Shown piece by piece: positions 39,101-48,989 of a stretch of DNA of 64,000 nucleotides; position 1 is the stretch's first letter; every line of letters starts with the position of its first letter. The stretch covers positions 175,539-239,538 of the forward strand of contig BJOX01000272.1 of assembly GCA_009731375.1 (NCBI GenBank). The letters are read 5' to 3'. The notes beneath the pieces were generated by a model. The model was given only the letters and a program-made list of their open reading frames with translations, did no database searches and was not told the DNA's origin. The position numbers and the translations under genes were made by a program. The DNA comes from Paulinella micropora (taxonomy: Eukaryota; Cercozoa; Imbricatea; Euglyphida).

Positions 39101-41981
39101 CTTTCGGGTCTTTGTAAATGAGATCTTTGAGCGCATGAAACGCTTGCAAAGCCTCTTCGCCCCACTTCTCAAAGTCTCCAAAATCTATCATTTTCTCCAA
39201 CTTAGCCCGTGTTGCACCCCAATCGGGTATAAACTGGCTATAGTATTGCGCCATCGCAAGGAATGAGTGCAATTCAGTGCGGTTCTTCGGTATCGGTCGA
39301 TTCATAATCTCCTCCCTCTTCTCTTTGGATATCGAGACTCGATTATGGGAGATCTCGTACCCTAAGTATGTCACACTCGTCTTGGCAAGTTGACACTTCT
39401 TTAGATTGCACTTCAGGCCAAAAGCTCCGATGCGCCTGAATATATCGGACAAATGATCGATATGCTCCTCCATTGTGTTAGAGTATACGATAATGTCATC
39501 GATATAGCAAAATGCATATTCTCCCGCCTTCTGTCCCCGCCTTCTCATAAAGCCACCGTCAGACAAATCATCGTACTGACTGCTCAACATCTTCTGCATC
39601 GCCTTCTGGAAAAGTCCTGGGGCTTGCTTGAGGCCCATCGGAAGCACTTTCCATTGGTATATTTCCATACCCACCACAAACGCCGTCAGCCATCTGGACT
39701 TTTCCTCCAGTGGTATCTGCCAGAAGCCATTCTTAAGGTCAATGACCGAATAGAATTTTGCATTCCGCAGTACTCTCCTTCCTTCTTCTAATGTCGGGAG
39801 AGGATTTCTCTCTTCCTCCAGCACCTTGTTAACACGAGCATAGTTAACTGTCAGGCGCCATTCTCCTCCTGGCTTCGGCACTATTCTCGGTTGTGAGACT
39901 ATTGAGGATGTTGATCTCTCAATAAAGTCCTCATTGAGCAGCTGTCTTGCTAGCTCCTCCGCTATCTTCGCCTCATGTATACTCAAATTCGCCCTTCGTG
40001 GTGCCGGTGACGGCTCCGCACCCGGTATTTTGTAAATAACCGCAGTGAAATCTTCAGGCTTGACACCACCTGCATGTGGAGGGTCAAAAATTTCCTTGTT
40101 CGCCTCTAATTTGGCTTTTAAAAGCTCCTTCTCCTTCTCCGTGCCTACTCCTTCTTCCAATATTTTCCGCGCCGCCTCTTGAAAATCTTCATCAGACATC
40201 TGCTTATGCTGCTTGAGGGGTTCTCTGTCCTCCTCCAAGCCTAAGTCCTCTTCCGAGACATCATCTAGGCCCGTCTTTTCATACGTGACCGTGTCCGGCT
40301 CATCATCTTTACCGAGCTCCACCAGCATGTCAATGAGTCTCGCGTATTGCAAAGGAGCTTTACGGGTGTAAAAACCATCAAAGCATGTGAATGCTTGCGG
40401 TATCAATTTCAACTTGTCGAGGTCTCTGAGCTTCCGCTTGTATGCACTGCTCTGCTCACGAGTTCCCATACGACAAGCCACCACTAGCTGTTGCTTGCGA
40501 GAGGGTACCGGTATAGGATGATCAATAAGCCGGTCCCTTATTTCCTGCGCCCATATCGCCTTCTCATTATATGGCAGGATAATAGTATACGGCTTATTAT
40601 TTTCGAATAAAGTCCGTAAGCATTTCTTCACTTCAGACAGTGAACGCGGCCACGTGGGCTCGTCACCCCAGAAATCAGTAATAAAACTTTTAATAGTTTC
40701 TGGTGGAGTATCCGGGATTCGCCCCGTTCTCCTTGGTACAAACGCCTCCCTTTTTTCTTCTCCTACTTTCGCATGGAAACAGTATCCGTTAGTAATATGG
40801 ACATCTGTTCCTACTCCTTCCGCGAATCTCGCCAACGACGGGCTTCTTTGTGCGACACATATAATCTCCTCCTTTCGCTTCTCGATTAAGTCATCAATAG
40901 ACTTTTTGTCCCAATGGCATGTCGGAACTGTGACAGTGCACACTTGGGATTCCCAATTGTCGGTCCAGGACAGTTCATCCGGTCTTACGACATGGGGGTG
41001 AACGTACACCTCAAGTGCCTCATGTGCGATGGCCATCTCTTTGTGATCCGTCGCTAAACTCAGCTCATAAGCCTCATAAGAGTCAGTAGCGTTGAAGGGA
41101 TCAATATCGTTCTCTTCTCCTCTTTTTACTACATATATCACTCGCCGTGCGGCGCAATCAATCACAGCCCCCATCGTAGCCAATTGGTCATACGATAGTA
41201 ATATTGACCCGTGGTAACCGGGGACGACATAGAGGTCCATACGGTATACTCGTGCGGATTTCAATTTAAAGGTCAGTGTGATGATTCCCGTGATATCCGT
41301 CCGGCTGCTCACTCCTTTGAGAGTGCCCGTTGACTTTTTCATATTTCCGTCCACCCAGTCCCGGTATCGATTAAAAAACTTCCGGCCGACAATATTAATA
41401 TTCGCCATCGTATCATTACCAACTTTTAATATTGTCTTCAATGTTTCACAATAAAGTTCCGTATAACACAGAGCATCGGGCCTGTGTATATTGGCTGCGA
41501 GAACAAGAACTTTACGTTCCAAATTTTGGAGTCTTGTCTCTAAGTTTTTCAACTCCTCCTTCTTCTCCTCCTGCTTCACCTCATTAACATTTTTATTATT
41601 CTGCGGTACTGGTGCGTTTACTATTTGAGCGACATTGTCTTGTGGTACTTGAGTACACACATTGTCTTTTTGCTCGCCACCCGCCGCGACCGTAGACATT
41701 GAGTCTGTTCGTGGTTGTTTGCTTGGCCGAGGCGATACGTCTGCCATTGGCCTCCTCGCCTCCATCGCAAGTCTCGCCTTCCTATTTGCATCAGTTATCA
41801 TTGGTAACCGTGCTGTATGAACGGGTATGAGACTACCTTGGGGCTGCAGTCTCTGTGTACCCACATCTTTGTTTTCACATAGAGGAAGCGTTGGCCCAGT
41901 CTGCACAACAGCATTAGAAAGCACTGTGACTTTAGGGTTAAACTTCACAGTCTTCTCCTTCCTCTCTTCTTCCCCCTCCAG
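36168..41981 (-). CDS. pol: Ty3/gypsy pol polyprotein, copy 2
   Basis: It codes 1926 residues from the ATG at 41948, and is in the same frame as gag after one TGA. It begins with a protease-like region with an unusual NDTMANINIVG motif (about residue 178) where DTG-A is expected. Reverse transcriptase follows (YIDD about 814), then RNase H (VVDTDAS about 966). The integrase zinc region is at about 1284-1325 and the DDE core has D about 1356, D about 1416 and E about 1450. A GPY-type module lies at about 1596. A further 260-residue C-terminal extension has no chromodomain and no recognised family; copy 1 has lost it. Frame intact, so the copy may be active. Confidence 0.95.
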   Translation of the reverse strand: MEGEEERKEKTVKFNPKVTVLSNAVVQTGPTLPLCENKDVGTQRLQPQGSLIPVHTARLPMITDANRKARLAMEARRPMADVSPRPSKQPRTDSMSTVAAGGEQKDNVCTQVPQDNVAQIVNAPVPQNNKNVNEVKQEEKKEELKNLETRLQNLERKVLVLAANIHRPDALCYTELYCETLKTILKVGNDTMANINIVGRKFFNRYRDWVDGNMKKSTGTLKGVSSRTDITGIITLTFKLKSARVYRMDLYVVPGYHGSILLSYDQLATMGAVIDCAARRVIYVVKRGEENDIDPFNATDSYEAYELSLATDHKEMAIAHEALEVYVHPHVVRPDELSWTDNWESQVCTVTVPTCHWDKKSIDDLIEKRKEEIICVAQRSPSLARFAEGVGTDVHITNGYCFHAKVGEEKREAFVPRRTGRIPDTPPETIKSFITDFWGDEPTWPRSLSEVKKCLRTLFENNKPYTIILPYNEKAIWAQEIRDRLIDHPIPVPSRKQQLVVACRMGTREQSSAYKRKLRDLDKLKLIPQAFTCFDGFYTRKAPLQYARLIDMLVELGKDDEPDTVTYEKTGLDDVSEEDLGLEEDREPLKQHKQMSDEDFQEAARKILEEGVGTEKEKELLKAKLEANKEIFDPPHAGGVKPEDFTAVIYKIPGAEPSPAPRRANLSIHEAKIAEELARQLLNEDFIERSTSSIVSQPRIVPKPGGEWRLTVNYARVNKVLEEERNPLPTLEEGRRVLRNAKFYSVIDLKNGFWQIPLEEKSRWLTAFVVGMEIYQWKVLPMGLKQAPGLFQKAMQKMLSSQYDDLSDGGFMRRRGQKAGEYAFCYIDDIIVYSNTMEEHIDHLSDIFRRIGAFGLKCNLKKCQLAKTSVTYLGYEISHNRVSISKEKREEIMNRPIPKNRTELHSFLAMAQYYSQFIPDWGATRAKLEKMIDFGDFEKWGEEALQAFHALKDLIYKDPKDGGLVLTMPDFTKQFVVDTDASKFAIGAVLQQEDEEKKLRPIMFISRKLCAAERNYCTRQREALAVVWALKRLREYLWGGPQFTVRTDHHNLLWLMNHEQTGRLARWQAFLSCFDFTMVHLPGKRNVVADSLSRLEFNSEVSALVSTVEMEDLSTDKVYEVSHIEAMEMASGVRYDRTGLRYSPQGPDHGICCELHTQEDAEWSYEVYENAKANIREEEETQEVYAEPPQERRSDLDDDPERIGVRLEDGTIHIASPTAWRQQQAQDPEFKELIQLYQNPDELRMTKAIKDQMKEMGWRDGLLWYKGLHGRYASQPDKWTLWVPESLRRFIFVAAHNCPLLAHPGRQRTHMFVARRFWWKKMKEEIDQAVDACIPCKINKTPLKANFGLIGEFPLHAGMFEFIHIDHVGPFPESKDGYKYLLTAIDRATNYVWIIPVKDVTGKTTAEALIDRIISQIGVPRKICSDRGSDFNNEVIDKLSKYYGMKWQYVTAYNPRANGKIERVHRPLKASLKMYCTKKENQRAWVEAAPSFAFAMNCLPSTALGGSKSSISPYQLVYGREPDIPTSLLHPKDTWADADELFGMRLRVKMEAEQIVRAHREAERRKTDAEGVRQAHLDQIKFQVGDIVLLYHPQVPKGVSSKLFTHWKGPYQIMEQTGPLNYKIRGRGKVQIVNVRRLIKYDPFLLEDESVEEALKRMKDDFKEVPPIHKEAGIDQDDAYRAPIAEKEESEVDSKEKTDRISAVGTQSKSPREHSGKKEKITEAQLRRARNDLINDQPRKAMRSMRSKDVHQEEEGTDTDPNAGNVEIVHERWKEGDAIATIAWVKNVFYLMRPAEQHVADDTLSDLYLMRVVAVPRQMRVTRTLKISSAAKIVQPILQFWRSMDPVEDPKARHYLPVYKDAKSLETWDDTITPRDKDYTAWTIQTLPRGVLDVPFELSLGGIPNKIWDILEQSKFDLTFVGGPPPGKEIRARRRRQ

Positions 41982-44675
41982 TCATTCCACCACCTCGAAA
42001 CGATTACCTTGAGTAGTGTCCGGGTAGGATGACGTATCGGTCTCCGAGGCAGTGTTGTAGGCCTGAGCTCGACCGAAATTTGGGTTGGAGCTTGCCCACG
42101 AGCCTCCTCCTCCTCTGGGTGGGGGGGCTGGAGCTCGAACAGCTCTCCCTCCATAAGGGGTATATCCCCGACCTCCTCCTCTTCCTCTCTGAGGGGTTCC
42201 CTGCCACCTCGAGGCTCCTCTCCATGTTCCTCGTCCTCCTCCTCCTCCTCCTCCTCCTCGTCCTCCTGCTCCTGCTCCTCCTTCTCGTCCTCTTTGAGAG
42301 GCCTTTAAGTTCTTTTGTCTCTCCCTTTCCTCCTTCTTCTCCTTCATCCTCTTCATGTAGGTAATGATTGCCTCTCGTAACTCCTCATCATCACACATAT
42401 TGGCATACCAACCTTCGTTCACAGCGGCAATCTGAAGCATATTGAAAAGGCCCGGTTCCTTGCCTTCCGTCCTGCTCAGAAAATTTGCCCTTGCTGTTGG
42501 GTTCTGCCTATCATGATTGAAAGAGCAGTCTCTGTTCTCCATCTGTGCCTTACACTGCAAGCCCGCGAACCACCTCCAACATGCGGTCTTCAGGTCTGGC
42601 TCTCTCTGTCTCTTCCAACCGGCAACTCTGTTTGTGTACGTGGCTTGTGCGCCAACAGGTACACCGCCTGCCTGTGCCGTATGTGCCTCCGTGAGCGAGT
42701 CCATGTTTGAGCATGCACTCATCACTTCTTGAAACAGTGCTGACGGAGCAACGCTTTGAACCGTATTTTCGAACACGTGTGTCTCGAGGAAGTTCTTGGA
42801 CTTCACTGAGCTAAACGTCGAGCATTGTTGTATGAGCTGAGTAAGCTTACTCGGGTTAACTGTGTGTAACGCCGAAAAGAAATAGAGGATGATCGACTTG
42901 CGGCCATAGAATAGCCCATAGGAGGAAACTACCTCCGTAAGGGTCGCCGCCAAGCCAACAGCACTCCTCAAACTCATCGCCACTGTCTCAAAGATTTCAA
43001 ATCCTATGAGAGTACCAGTGCAGAGATGCTGGTATCCATGAGATTGAAAATATGAAATGAGTGTGGCCACCGCCAGTTCACACTGAGCGTCTAGGCCTGT
43101 TGCATTGTTTCTCTTAATCTCCTCCTTCTTTCTCAAAAACTTGTACTGTGTCAGATCAAATCCCTCCGAGACTAGAGATTGGTCAAAAACAGTAACAAGG
43201 GCCTCGTATTCCTGCGTTTCGTCGCAAGGAAAAGCCTTCATGCAGGCATTGATCTCTTTGAGCTTGCTCAAAAGCGAAGCATCAGAGTCTTTGTCTGAGC
43301 TCGTCTTGGCATATAGCATGAGACTTGCCACTCCTCCTTTCTTCCCCTTGAAGGCATTTATGATGTTCTGTCTGTCCTTCTTCTCCGTGTTTGTGACCAC
43401 CACCGTAGTTGAGCCCGAGGGTGCAGGGGCTGGTGGGGCAGGAGCTGGTGGGGTCAAATATGTCGGAGGGTGTGTCTTTGCACCACTCACTTTTGCTTTC
43501 ATTCTTTCCAGTCTCATCGTCTTCTCGAACTCCTCATTCTCTTTCGCCTTCTTCTTCTCAGATATCACCAGCTTTTGAGCATGAGTGATAAAGGCCACCA
43601 ATTCAGAAGCAGATCTGAGAAAATTATATTTCTCCACATATTGGTCAACACCTGCTTTGTTGGCGACCGGTGGTGCGTTACTAAGTGATTTAAGGACAGA
43701 GTGATCCTTGGTAGGAATCCATCTCTTCCATGCCTCCTTGTGCAGTAACGCACCCATCAACAGTCTGATCTTGGTCAGAACTCTGTCGGTCTTCTCTAAC
43801 TCATCAATCACAGGATGAGTTTCTCCTGCTGCCTTAATGCTTTTTTCCATCTCTGCCTTCCCCTCCTCCAAGGCCTTTATTTCCATTGTAAAAAAATGAA
43901 ATATGCCACTCGAGTTTTTCGAACCCAGATTGGTCTTCATTTTTGTTACATCGACTGCCTCCTGACCAGTCGCGAGGAATCTGGCCGTTGCTCTTGGGTT
44001 TGTGTACTGGAGGTAACCCTCACATCGTGGGCCGTATGTACGTTCCCAAATCAGGGTTTGAGTGTACACCCCAAAGATAGCATCGAGTAATTCAAGGTGG
44101 GTGTGTGTGTCCCCAAACTTGATATGCTGTATCTTCTTTCTCTCTTCTGGATCAGAGACCAGTTTGCCGAGGAGCTGTGCTGTGTTTGATAATAGGATAT
44201 AGACATCCTTTTTAGCACGACTTTTCTCTCTTCTTTGATCCTGAGGGATCCACACATAGGTATCCTTCTCTACCCCCATCTTGTTATCAAACTCTTCTTT
44301 AGTGAGGTCATAGTGGTCTTGCACCCACTGTTGTTCCTCCACTGTGATCTCCTCTCCATCACTATGAATCAAGTCGATCATTTTTCGTCCTCCTCCTCCC
44401 GTGTAGGCAGGTGGTAAGGGATTACCATATGCTCCTCCTCCTCCCGTCTCTTCTTGTTCAAATCCTCCTTCATCTTCGTCTCCTCCATATCTTCCTTCAT
44501 CATCCCAGCCCTCTTCTACTCCTCCTCCTACTCCTTCATCTCCTCCTCCTTCATTCAATCCTCCTCCTCCTCCTTCATTCAATCCTCCTCCTCCTCCTCC
44601 TCCTCCTGCTTCTTCTTCTTCTCTTCTTTGATCTGCCTCCGAGAATTCACTCACTTCGGCGGTCTCTGTCGACAT
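41982..44675 (-). CDS. gag: Ty3/gypsy gag protein, copy 2
   Basis: This 897-residue protein has an acidic Gly/Glu-rich N-terminus (repeats of GGGG-LNEGG, about 25-100). A large helical middle is presumably the capsid region. A Pro/Ala linker follows (about 405-425). A CCCH zinc finger, C-x8-C-x8-C-x3-H (CWRWFAGLQC ... CSFNH), lies at about 695-720. The C-terminal tail is Arg/Gly-rich (about 810-870). The CCCH finger with an RGG tail replaces the usual CCHC knuckle as the probable RNA-binding part. The frame ends in TGA followed by CTGG, with pol continuing in phase. That suggests pol is made by stop-codon readthrough. Confidence 0.9.
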   Translation of the reverse strand: MSTETAEVSEFSEADQRREEEEAGGGGGGGGLNEGGGGGLNEGGGDEGVGGGVEEGWDDEGRYGGDEDEGGFEQEETGGGGAYGNPLPPAYTGGGGRKMIDLIHSDGEEITVEEQQWVQDHYDLTKEEFDNKMGVEKDTYVWIPQDQRREKSRAKKDVYILLSNTAQLLGKLVSDPEERKKIQHIKFGDTHTHLELLDAIFGVYTQTLIWERTYGPRCEGYLQYTNPRATARFLATGQEAVDVTKMKTNLGSKNSSGIFHFFTMEIKALEEGKAEMEKSIKAAGETHPVIDELEKTDRVLTKIRLLMGALLHKEAWKRWIPTKDHSVLKSLSNAPPVANKAGVDQYVEKYNFLRSASELVAFITHAQKLVISEKKKAKENEEFEKTMRLERMKAKVSGAKTHPPTYLTPPAPAPPAPAPSGSTTVVVTNTEKKDRQNIINAFKGKKGGVASLMLYAKTSSDKDSDASLLSKLKEINACMKAFPCDETQEYEALVTVFDQSLVSEGFDLTQYKFLRKKEEIKRNNATGLDAQCELAVATLISYFQSHGYQHLCTGTLIGFEIFETVAMSLRSAVGLAATLTEVVSSYGLFYGRKSIILYFFSALHTVNPSKLTQLIQQCSTFSSVKSKNFLETHVFENTVQSVAPSALFQEVMSACSNMDSLTEAHTAQAGGVPVGAQATYTNRVAGWKRQREPDLKTACWRWFAGLQCKAQMENRDCSFNHDRQNPTARANFLSRTEGKEPGLFNMLQIAAVNEGWYANMCDDEELREAIITYMKRMKEKKEERERQKNLKASQRGREGGAGAGGRGGGGGGGGRGTWRGASRWQGTPQRGRGGGRGYTPYGGRAVRAPAPPPRGGGGSWASSNPNFGRAQAYNTASETDTSSYPDTTQGNRFEVVE

Positions 44676-45465
44676 GATGTCGTAGTAGTGATCAACAGGA
44701 GGACAGTGTCAGCTCCTATGTTTGGTTTTTGTTCGTTTGTGTTCTGTTCCTCCTTCAGTCGATTGACTAGTGAAGAGAGAAACTAATAGAGAGGGTAGGA
44801 TAAGATTCCCTGTCCTCTATGAAACACTGTTTGTATGTTTGTTTTTGTTTGAGAAAAATAGTCTTTGAGACTTTCTCCGATTTCTTGTTCTCCTTACTCA
44901 GATTACTTTCTCCTCCTTCTTTTCTATATTGTATCTAGTATGAGGCACTTGGACCTACACACAGATAGTAATAGAGAAGCTAGAAAAGCTCTCCTTGAGA
45001 AGTCGACAGTCGGTCGGATAGGTTCTCAGACCTACCTTTAGAAAACGATCAGAGATTTGCAAAAATACTCTGACGTATGTGTGAGATAATGCAGATAAAT
45101 GCACAAAGTAGAAGAGTAGAGTGTTGTGCTCCTGTCCTTATGCTTGTTTGTGTTTTGTGTGTGTTCCTTCACTCTTCTGTCCACCTCCTTCTTCTTGGTC
45201 TCTGTGTGAGAACAGCAAGAACGACAGAGAGTTTGTATCTGATGTCTCCTTGTGAGCACACAGATACTGATTGGGCTAGAGGGTACGAGACACCTGCTTG
45301 AGACCAATCAAATTATTTGTTTTGTGAAAGAGTTATGAGGGAGCTGTGTTGGAGTATTTGTTTTCGTCTGACGTCCCCGTGTGAGACAGGTCAGTGAAAA
45401 TTCACTCTGTTGCCTGTGTGGCAAAGCAGAAAGAAATCACCCTAGTGATGTGGACTCCAAATGTA
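44676..45465 (-). repeat. Ty3 copy 2 leader and 5' LTR region
   Basis: Non-coding between the gag ATG and the gap. The outer part (about 45310-45465) matches 5243-5420 of copy 1 in reverse complement. The exact LTR ends are hidden by the gap at 45466-45687. Confidence 0.7.
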
Positions 45466-45687
45466 NNNNNNNNNNNNNNNNNNNNNNNNNNNNNNNNNNN
45501 NNNNNNNNNNNNNNNNNNNNNNNNNNNNNNNNNNNNNNNNNNNNNNNNNNNNNNNNNNNNNNNNNNNNNNNNNNNNNNNNNNNNNNNNNNNNNNNNNNNN
45601 NNNNNNNNNNNNNNNNNNNNNNNNNNNNNNNNNNNNNNNNNNNNNNNNNNNNNNNNNNNNNNNNNNNNNNNNNNNNNNNNNNNNNNN
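45466..45687. other. Assembly gap at the Ty3 / LINE junction
   Basis: 222 unknown bases, holding the outer LTR end and the second Ty3 target duplication. Confidence 1.
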
Positions 45688-47391
45688 AAAACAAAACATA
45701 CACAGACCCAATAGAAATAGCAAACGCACTCAACGATCATTACATAACAATAGGCAAAAAAACAAGCAACAGCATACCAACAATCGAGCATAAACAACAA
45801 CAAGAAGAGAAAGCGGAAGAAAACAAACAAACATACCCAAGCTTCAAACTACATAACACAACAGAAGACATTGTAAACAAAACACTTAAAAACATAAACA
45901 GAGATAAAGCAGAGGACATATATAAAATAAAACCAACACTTATAAAAGACATGCATGCCTCCCTCACACCTATACTCACCAACCTTTTCAACAAAGCCAT
46001 AAACGAAAATAAATACCCAGATGCACTCAAAACAACAAAAGTAATTGAACTATACAAAGCAAGTGACACAAGCATGCCAGCCAACTACAGACCGATATCA
46101 CTACTACCCATAATAGCTAAAGTGTTTGACACGATAATAAATAAACAAATAATGGACCACCTAACAAAACATAACATAATATCACACACACAATACGCAT
46201 TCCGACCTAACTCAAACACAACCATGACAATCCAAACAATAATAAACCAAATACAAAAACATAAAGACAAAGAAGAATTAGTGCTAGCATTGTATGTGGA
46301 CCTCTCAAAAGCGTACGACACAGTAGAGCATTCAAAGCTACTGGACAAACTTCGGCGAAATTTTAATTTCAACGAAGAAACAGTCCAATTCTTTGCATCC
46401 TACTTCTCGAACCGCACCCAAGAGGTCCACACACAATATGGTAAATCTTACAAACGCACCATCACACACTGCATACCACAAGGAAGCACAATATCAACCA
46501 CCTTTTTCCTACTCTATATCAATGACATAATCAATATCATACAACAAGGAACAGTATATACATATGCAGACGACACAACACTCATAATAACATCCAAAAC
46601 TCCCCACAGACCTACAACAAAAACCACAAATAGAAATAACAAAATTAATAAATTACTTCCACTCTAATAACCTAGTACCGAACCCAACAAAAACAACATA
46701 CACAATTTTTAACAAAACAAAACAAGATATCACAATAACAATAAACAACCACACCCTCGAGCAATGCAAACATGCAAAACTCCTGGGAATAACACTACAA
46801 CACAACCTTAAATATGATCAACACATCAATAACATAATCCGTAAACTCCAACCCACAATCAACTCATTGCTTTATGCTAAAAGATATCTAAACATAAAAA
46901 CAATGAAACAACTGTATTATGCACACATATACCCACACCTCATACAAAACATCTCCATCTGGGGGACGCATGACAACAAAAAGAAATACATACAACCACT
47001 CATAAAAATACATAAAAAATAATCAGAATAATTGCAAAAACACATTACCGCGCGCACACCAAACCAATACTAAACCAACTGAAACTACTTGACATCACCC
47101 ACCTATATACACTCCGTGTATGCTTAGAAAATCACCCATTCGTTTACCCTAAAAAACACCTCAACAGACCACTTCACAATAACACCTTTACCCCAATCAA
47201 TACCATACATTCATACAAAACGCGATACTCAACTAAAAGCAGCCTCTTTGTCAATCACAAAGACCCATATCTCACCAAGATCTTCGCTGATCAATGGAAA
47301 TCAATCCCAAAAAATATAACAGATGAAACAAAAATAAAACCATTCAAAACAGCACTAATGACATACCTACTCAAACATCAACAAACATCAT
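45688..47391 (+). pseudogene. LINE ORF2, reverse transcriptase half
   Basis: Reverse-transcriptase blocks are clear: YRPISLLPIIAKVFD, YVDLSKAYDTVEH, CIPQGSTIST and YADDTTLI (46090-46590). Downstream, typical LINE C-terminal blocks (NPTKTTYTIF, KLLGITL and ISIWGTHD) occur in another frame, reached by a shift near 46610. A second shift near 47020 leads to the last part ending MTYLLKHQQTS at 47391. The copy is therefore defective apart from being interrupted by two elements. RT type resembles the Jockey/CR1-like group, though this is only by motif. Confidence 0.85.
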
Positions 47392-47431
47392 AATATCTAT
47401 AAATATAAACACTCGCAAAAAAAAAAAAAAC
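47392..47431 (+). repeat. LINE 3' end and poly(A) tail
   Basis: A short untranslated end is followed by A14 at about 47418-47431, marking the 3' terminus of the LINE. Confidence 0.75.
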
Positions 47432-47749
47432 GATGGAACAACAAGTTTGCTCCCCTGTCTGCTACTTGAAGGAGAACTCCCCAGATCAGCCAACGTATAT
47501 GGTCAACCACGCACAGCCCCAACTTCCTCCTCTCTCTTTCACTTTTTCTCACGAAAAAGAAAAGAGAGGGGGGGCCGCCAGACATAAACTACCACACTTT
47601 TACAATAACATATATATTCATATCATATTATAATATTATCACTACTGAATATATCTAACATAAATATTAATATTAATAATATTAATACAAGATATATATA
47701 ACACCGAGCCGCTAAATACAAATTTAATATTTTCCTTTAATACGATCAA
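47432..47749. other. Spacer after the LINE
   Basis: No gene is supported. AT-rich from 47600 on, with ATATAT and AATATTAATA runs. Confidence 0.5.
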
Positions 47750-47879
47750 CTGAATAACTAGGTTTCCACCTTAGATAAAGGTATAACTTACTAGCTATAC
47801 TTTTCACGTGGACGTTCCCTGAGCCCGATTGTAAAATTGTTCTCTCAATAAAAGCGAAGAAGAAGAAGAGAGAGAGAGA
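47750..47879 (+). repeat. SINE-like repeat, copy 2
   Basis: Almost identical to 11124-11250, with the same (GAA)n(GA)n tail. Confidence 0.8.
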
Positions 47880-48165
47880 AGGCTTTTTCGGGGTGTGCGA
47901 AACGGTCCTGCACCAAGAAGAAAAAAACCAGCACGAGTTCGTTTTTGTGGTCAGAGGTGTACATAGGTGGGTTTTACCTCTCTCGGCGATCCCAACACTC
48001 TTGCACGAAACCTGCGGAACACACAAGTGCTCAAGTCTAAAATTACAGTGTTACTGTAACTTTTCCATTGTTCTGGGTGCTTTTCGTGTCGCAGACTTTC
48101 TTTTCTGAAAATTTTACTTTATTCGGAACTAAAATTTGACCCACTGACAATTCTACTGACCACCA

Positions 48166-48212
<47 letters not shown>
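47880..48212. other. Spacer between inverted SINE-like copies
   Basis: Unique sequence of about 290 bp and a (CT)n tract at 48172-48212. No frame longer than 71 codons and no recognised content. Confidence 0.5.
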
Positions 48213-48216
<4 letters not shown>

Positions 48217-48333
48217 TCTTCTTCTTCATTTTTATTGAGAGAACAATTTTACAATTGGACTCAGGGAACGTCCACGTGAAAAGTATAGCTAGTAAGTTAT
48301 ACCTTTATCTAAGGTGGAAACCTAGTTATTCAG
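48213..48333 (-). repeat. SINE-like repeat, copy 3
   Basis: Inverted relative to copies 1 and 2; TTTTTATTGAGAGAACAATT is the reverse complement of the tail side. Its (CT)n side faces copy 2. Confidence 0.8.
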
Positions 48334-48433
48334 TACTAGTTGAGCGTATTAAGGAAGATATCGATATTAAATTAGTATTCAGCTGCTCAGTATTAATATT
48401 ATATTATAGTTATTAAAATTAATATTTCTGTTT

Positions 48434-48989
48434 NNNNNNNNNNNNNNNNNNNNNNNNNNNNNNNNNNNNNNNNNNNNNNNNNNNNNNNNNNNNNNNNNNN
48501 NNNNNNNNNNNNNNNNNNNNNNNNNNNNNNNNNNNNNNNNNNNNNNNNNNNNNNNNNNNNNNNNNNNNNNNNNNNNNNNNNNNNNNNNNNNNNNNNNNNN
48601 NNNNNNNNNNNNNNNNNNNNNNNNNNNNNNNNNNNNNNNNNNNNNNNNNNNNNNNNNNNNNNNNNNNNNNNNNNNNNNNNNNNNNNNNNNNNNNNNNNNN
48701 NNNNNNNNNNNNNNNNNNNNNNNNNNNNNNNNNNNNNNNNNNNNNNNNNNNNNNNNNNNNNNNNNNNNNNNNNNNNNNNNNNNNNNNNNNNNNNNNNNNN
48801 NNNNNNNNNNNNNNNNNNNNNNNNNNNNNNNNNNNNNNNNNNNNNNNNNNNNNNNNNNNNNNNNNNNNNNNNNNNNNNNNNNNNNNNNNNNNNNNNNNNN
48901 NNNNNNNNNNNNNNNNNNNNNNNNNNNNNNNNNNNNNNNNNNNNNNNNNNNNNNNNNNNNNNNNNNNNNNNNNNNNNNNNNNNNNNNNN
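48434..48989. other. Assembly gap 5' of the receptor gene
   Basis: 556 unknown bases followed by (CT)n to 49071. The first exon and promoter of the receptor may lie here. Confidence 1.

Larger units (their letters stand above)
35225..45465 (-). mobile_element. Ty3/gypsy retrotransposon, copy 2 (nested in LINE ORF2)
   Basis: The element reads on the minus strand with gag and pol in one frame, a 3' region (35225-36167) and a leader/LTR region (44676-45465). Both outer ends fall in gaps. It lies between the endonuclease and reverse-transcriptase halves of one LINE ORF2, so it jumped into the LINE. Its pol is nearly identical to that at 1-4239 and in inverted orientation to it. Confidence 0.93.

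Noticed and set aside
44411-44786. Leu/Ser-rich plus-strand frames
   Set aside because: Antisense of the Gly/Glu-rich gag N-terminus.
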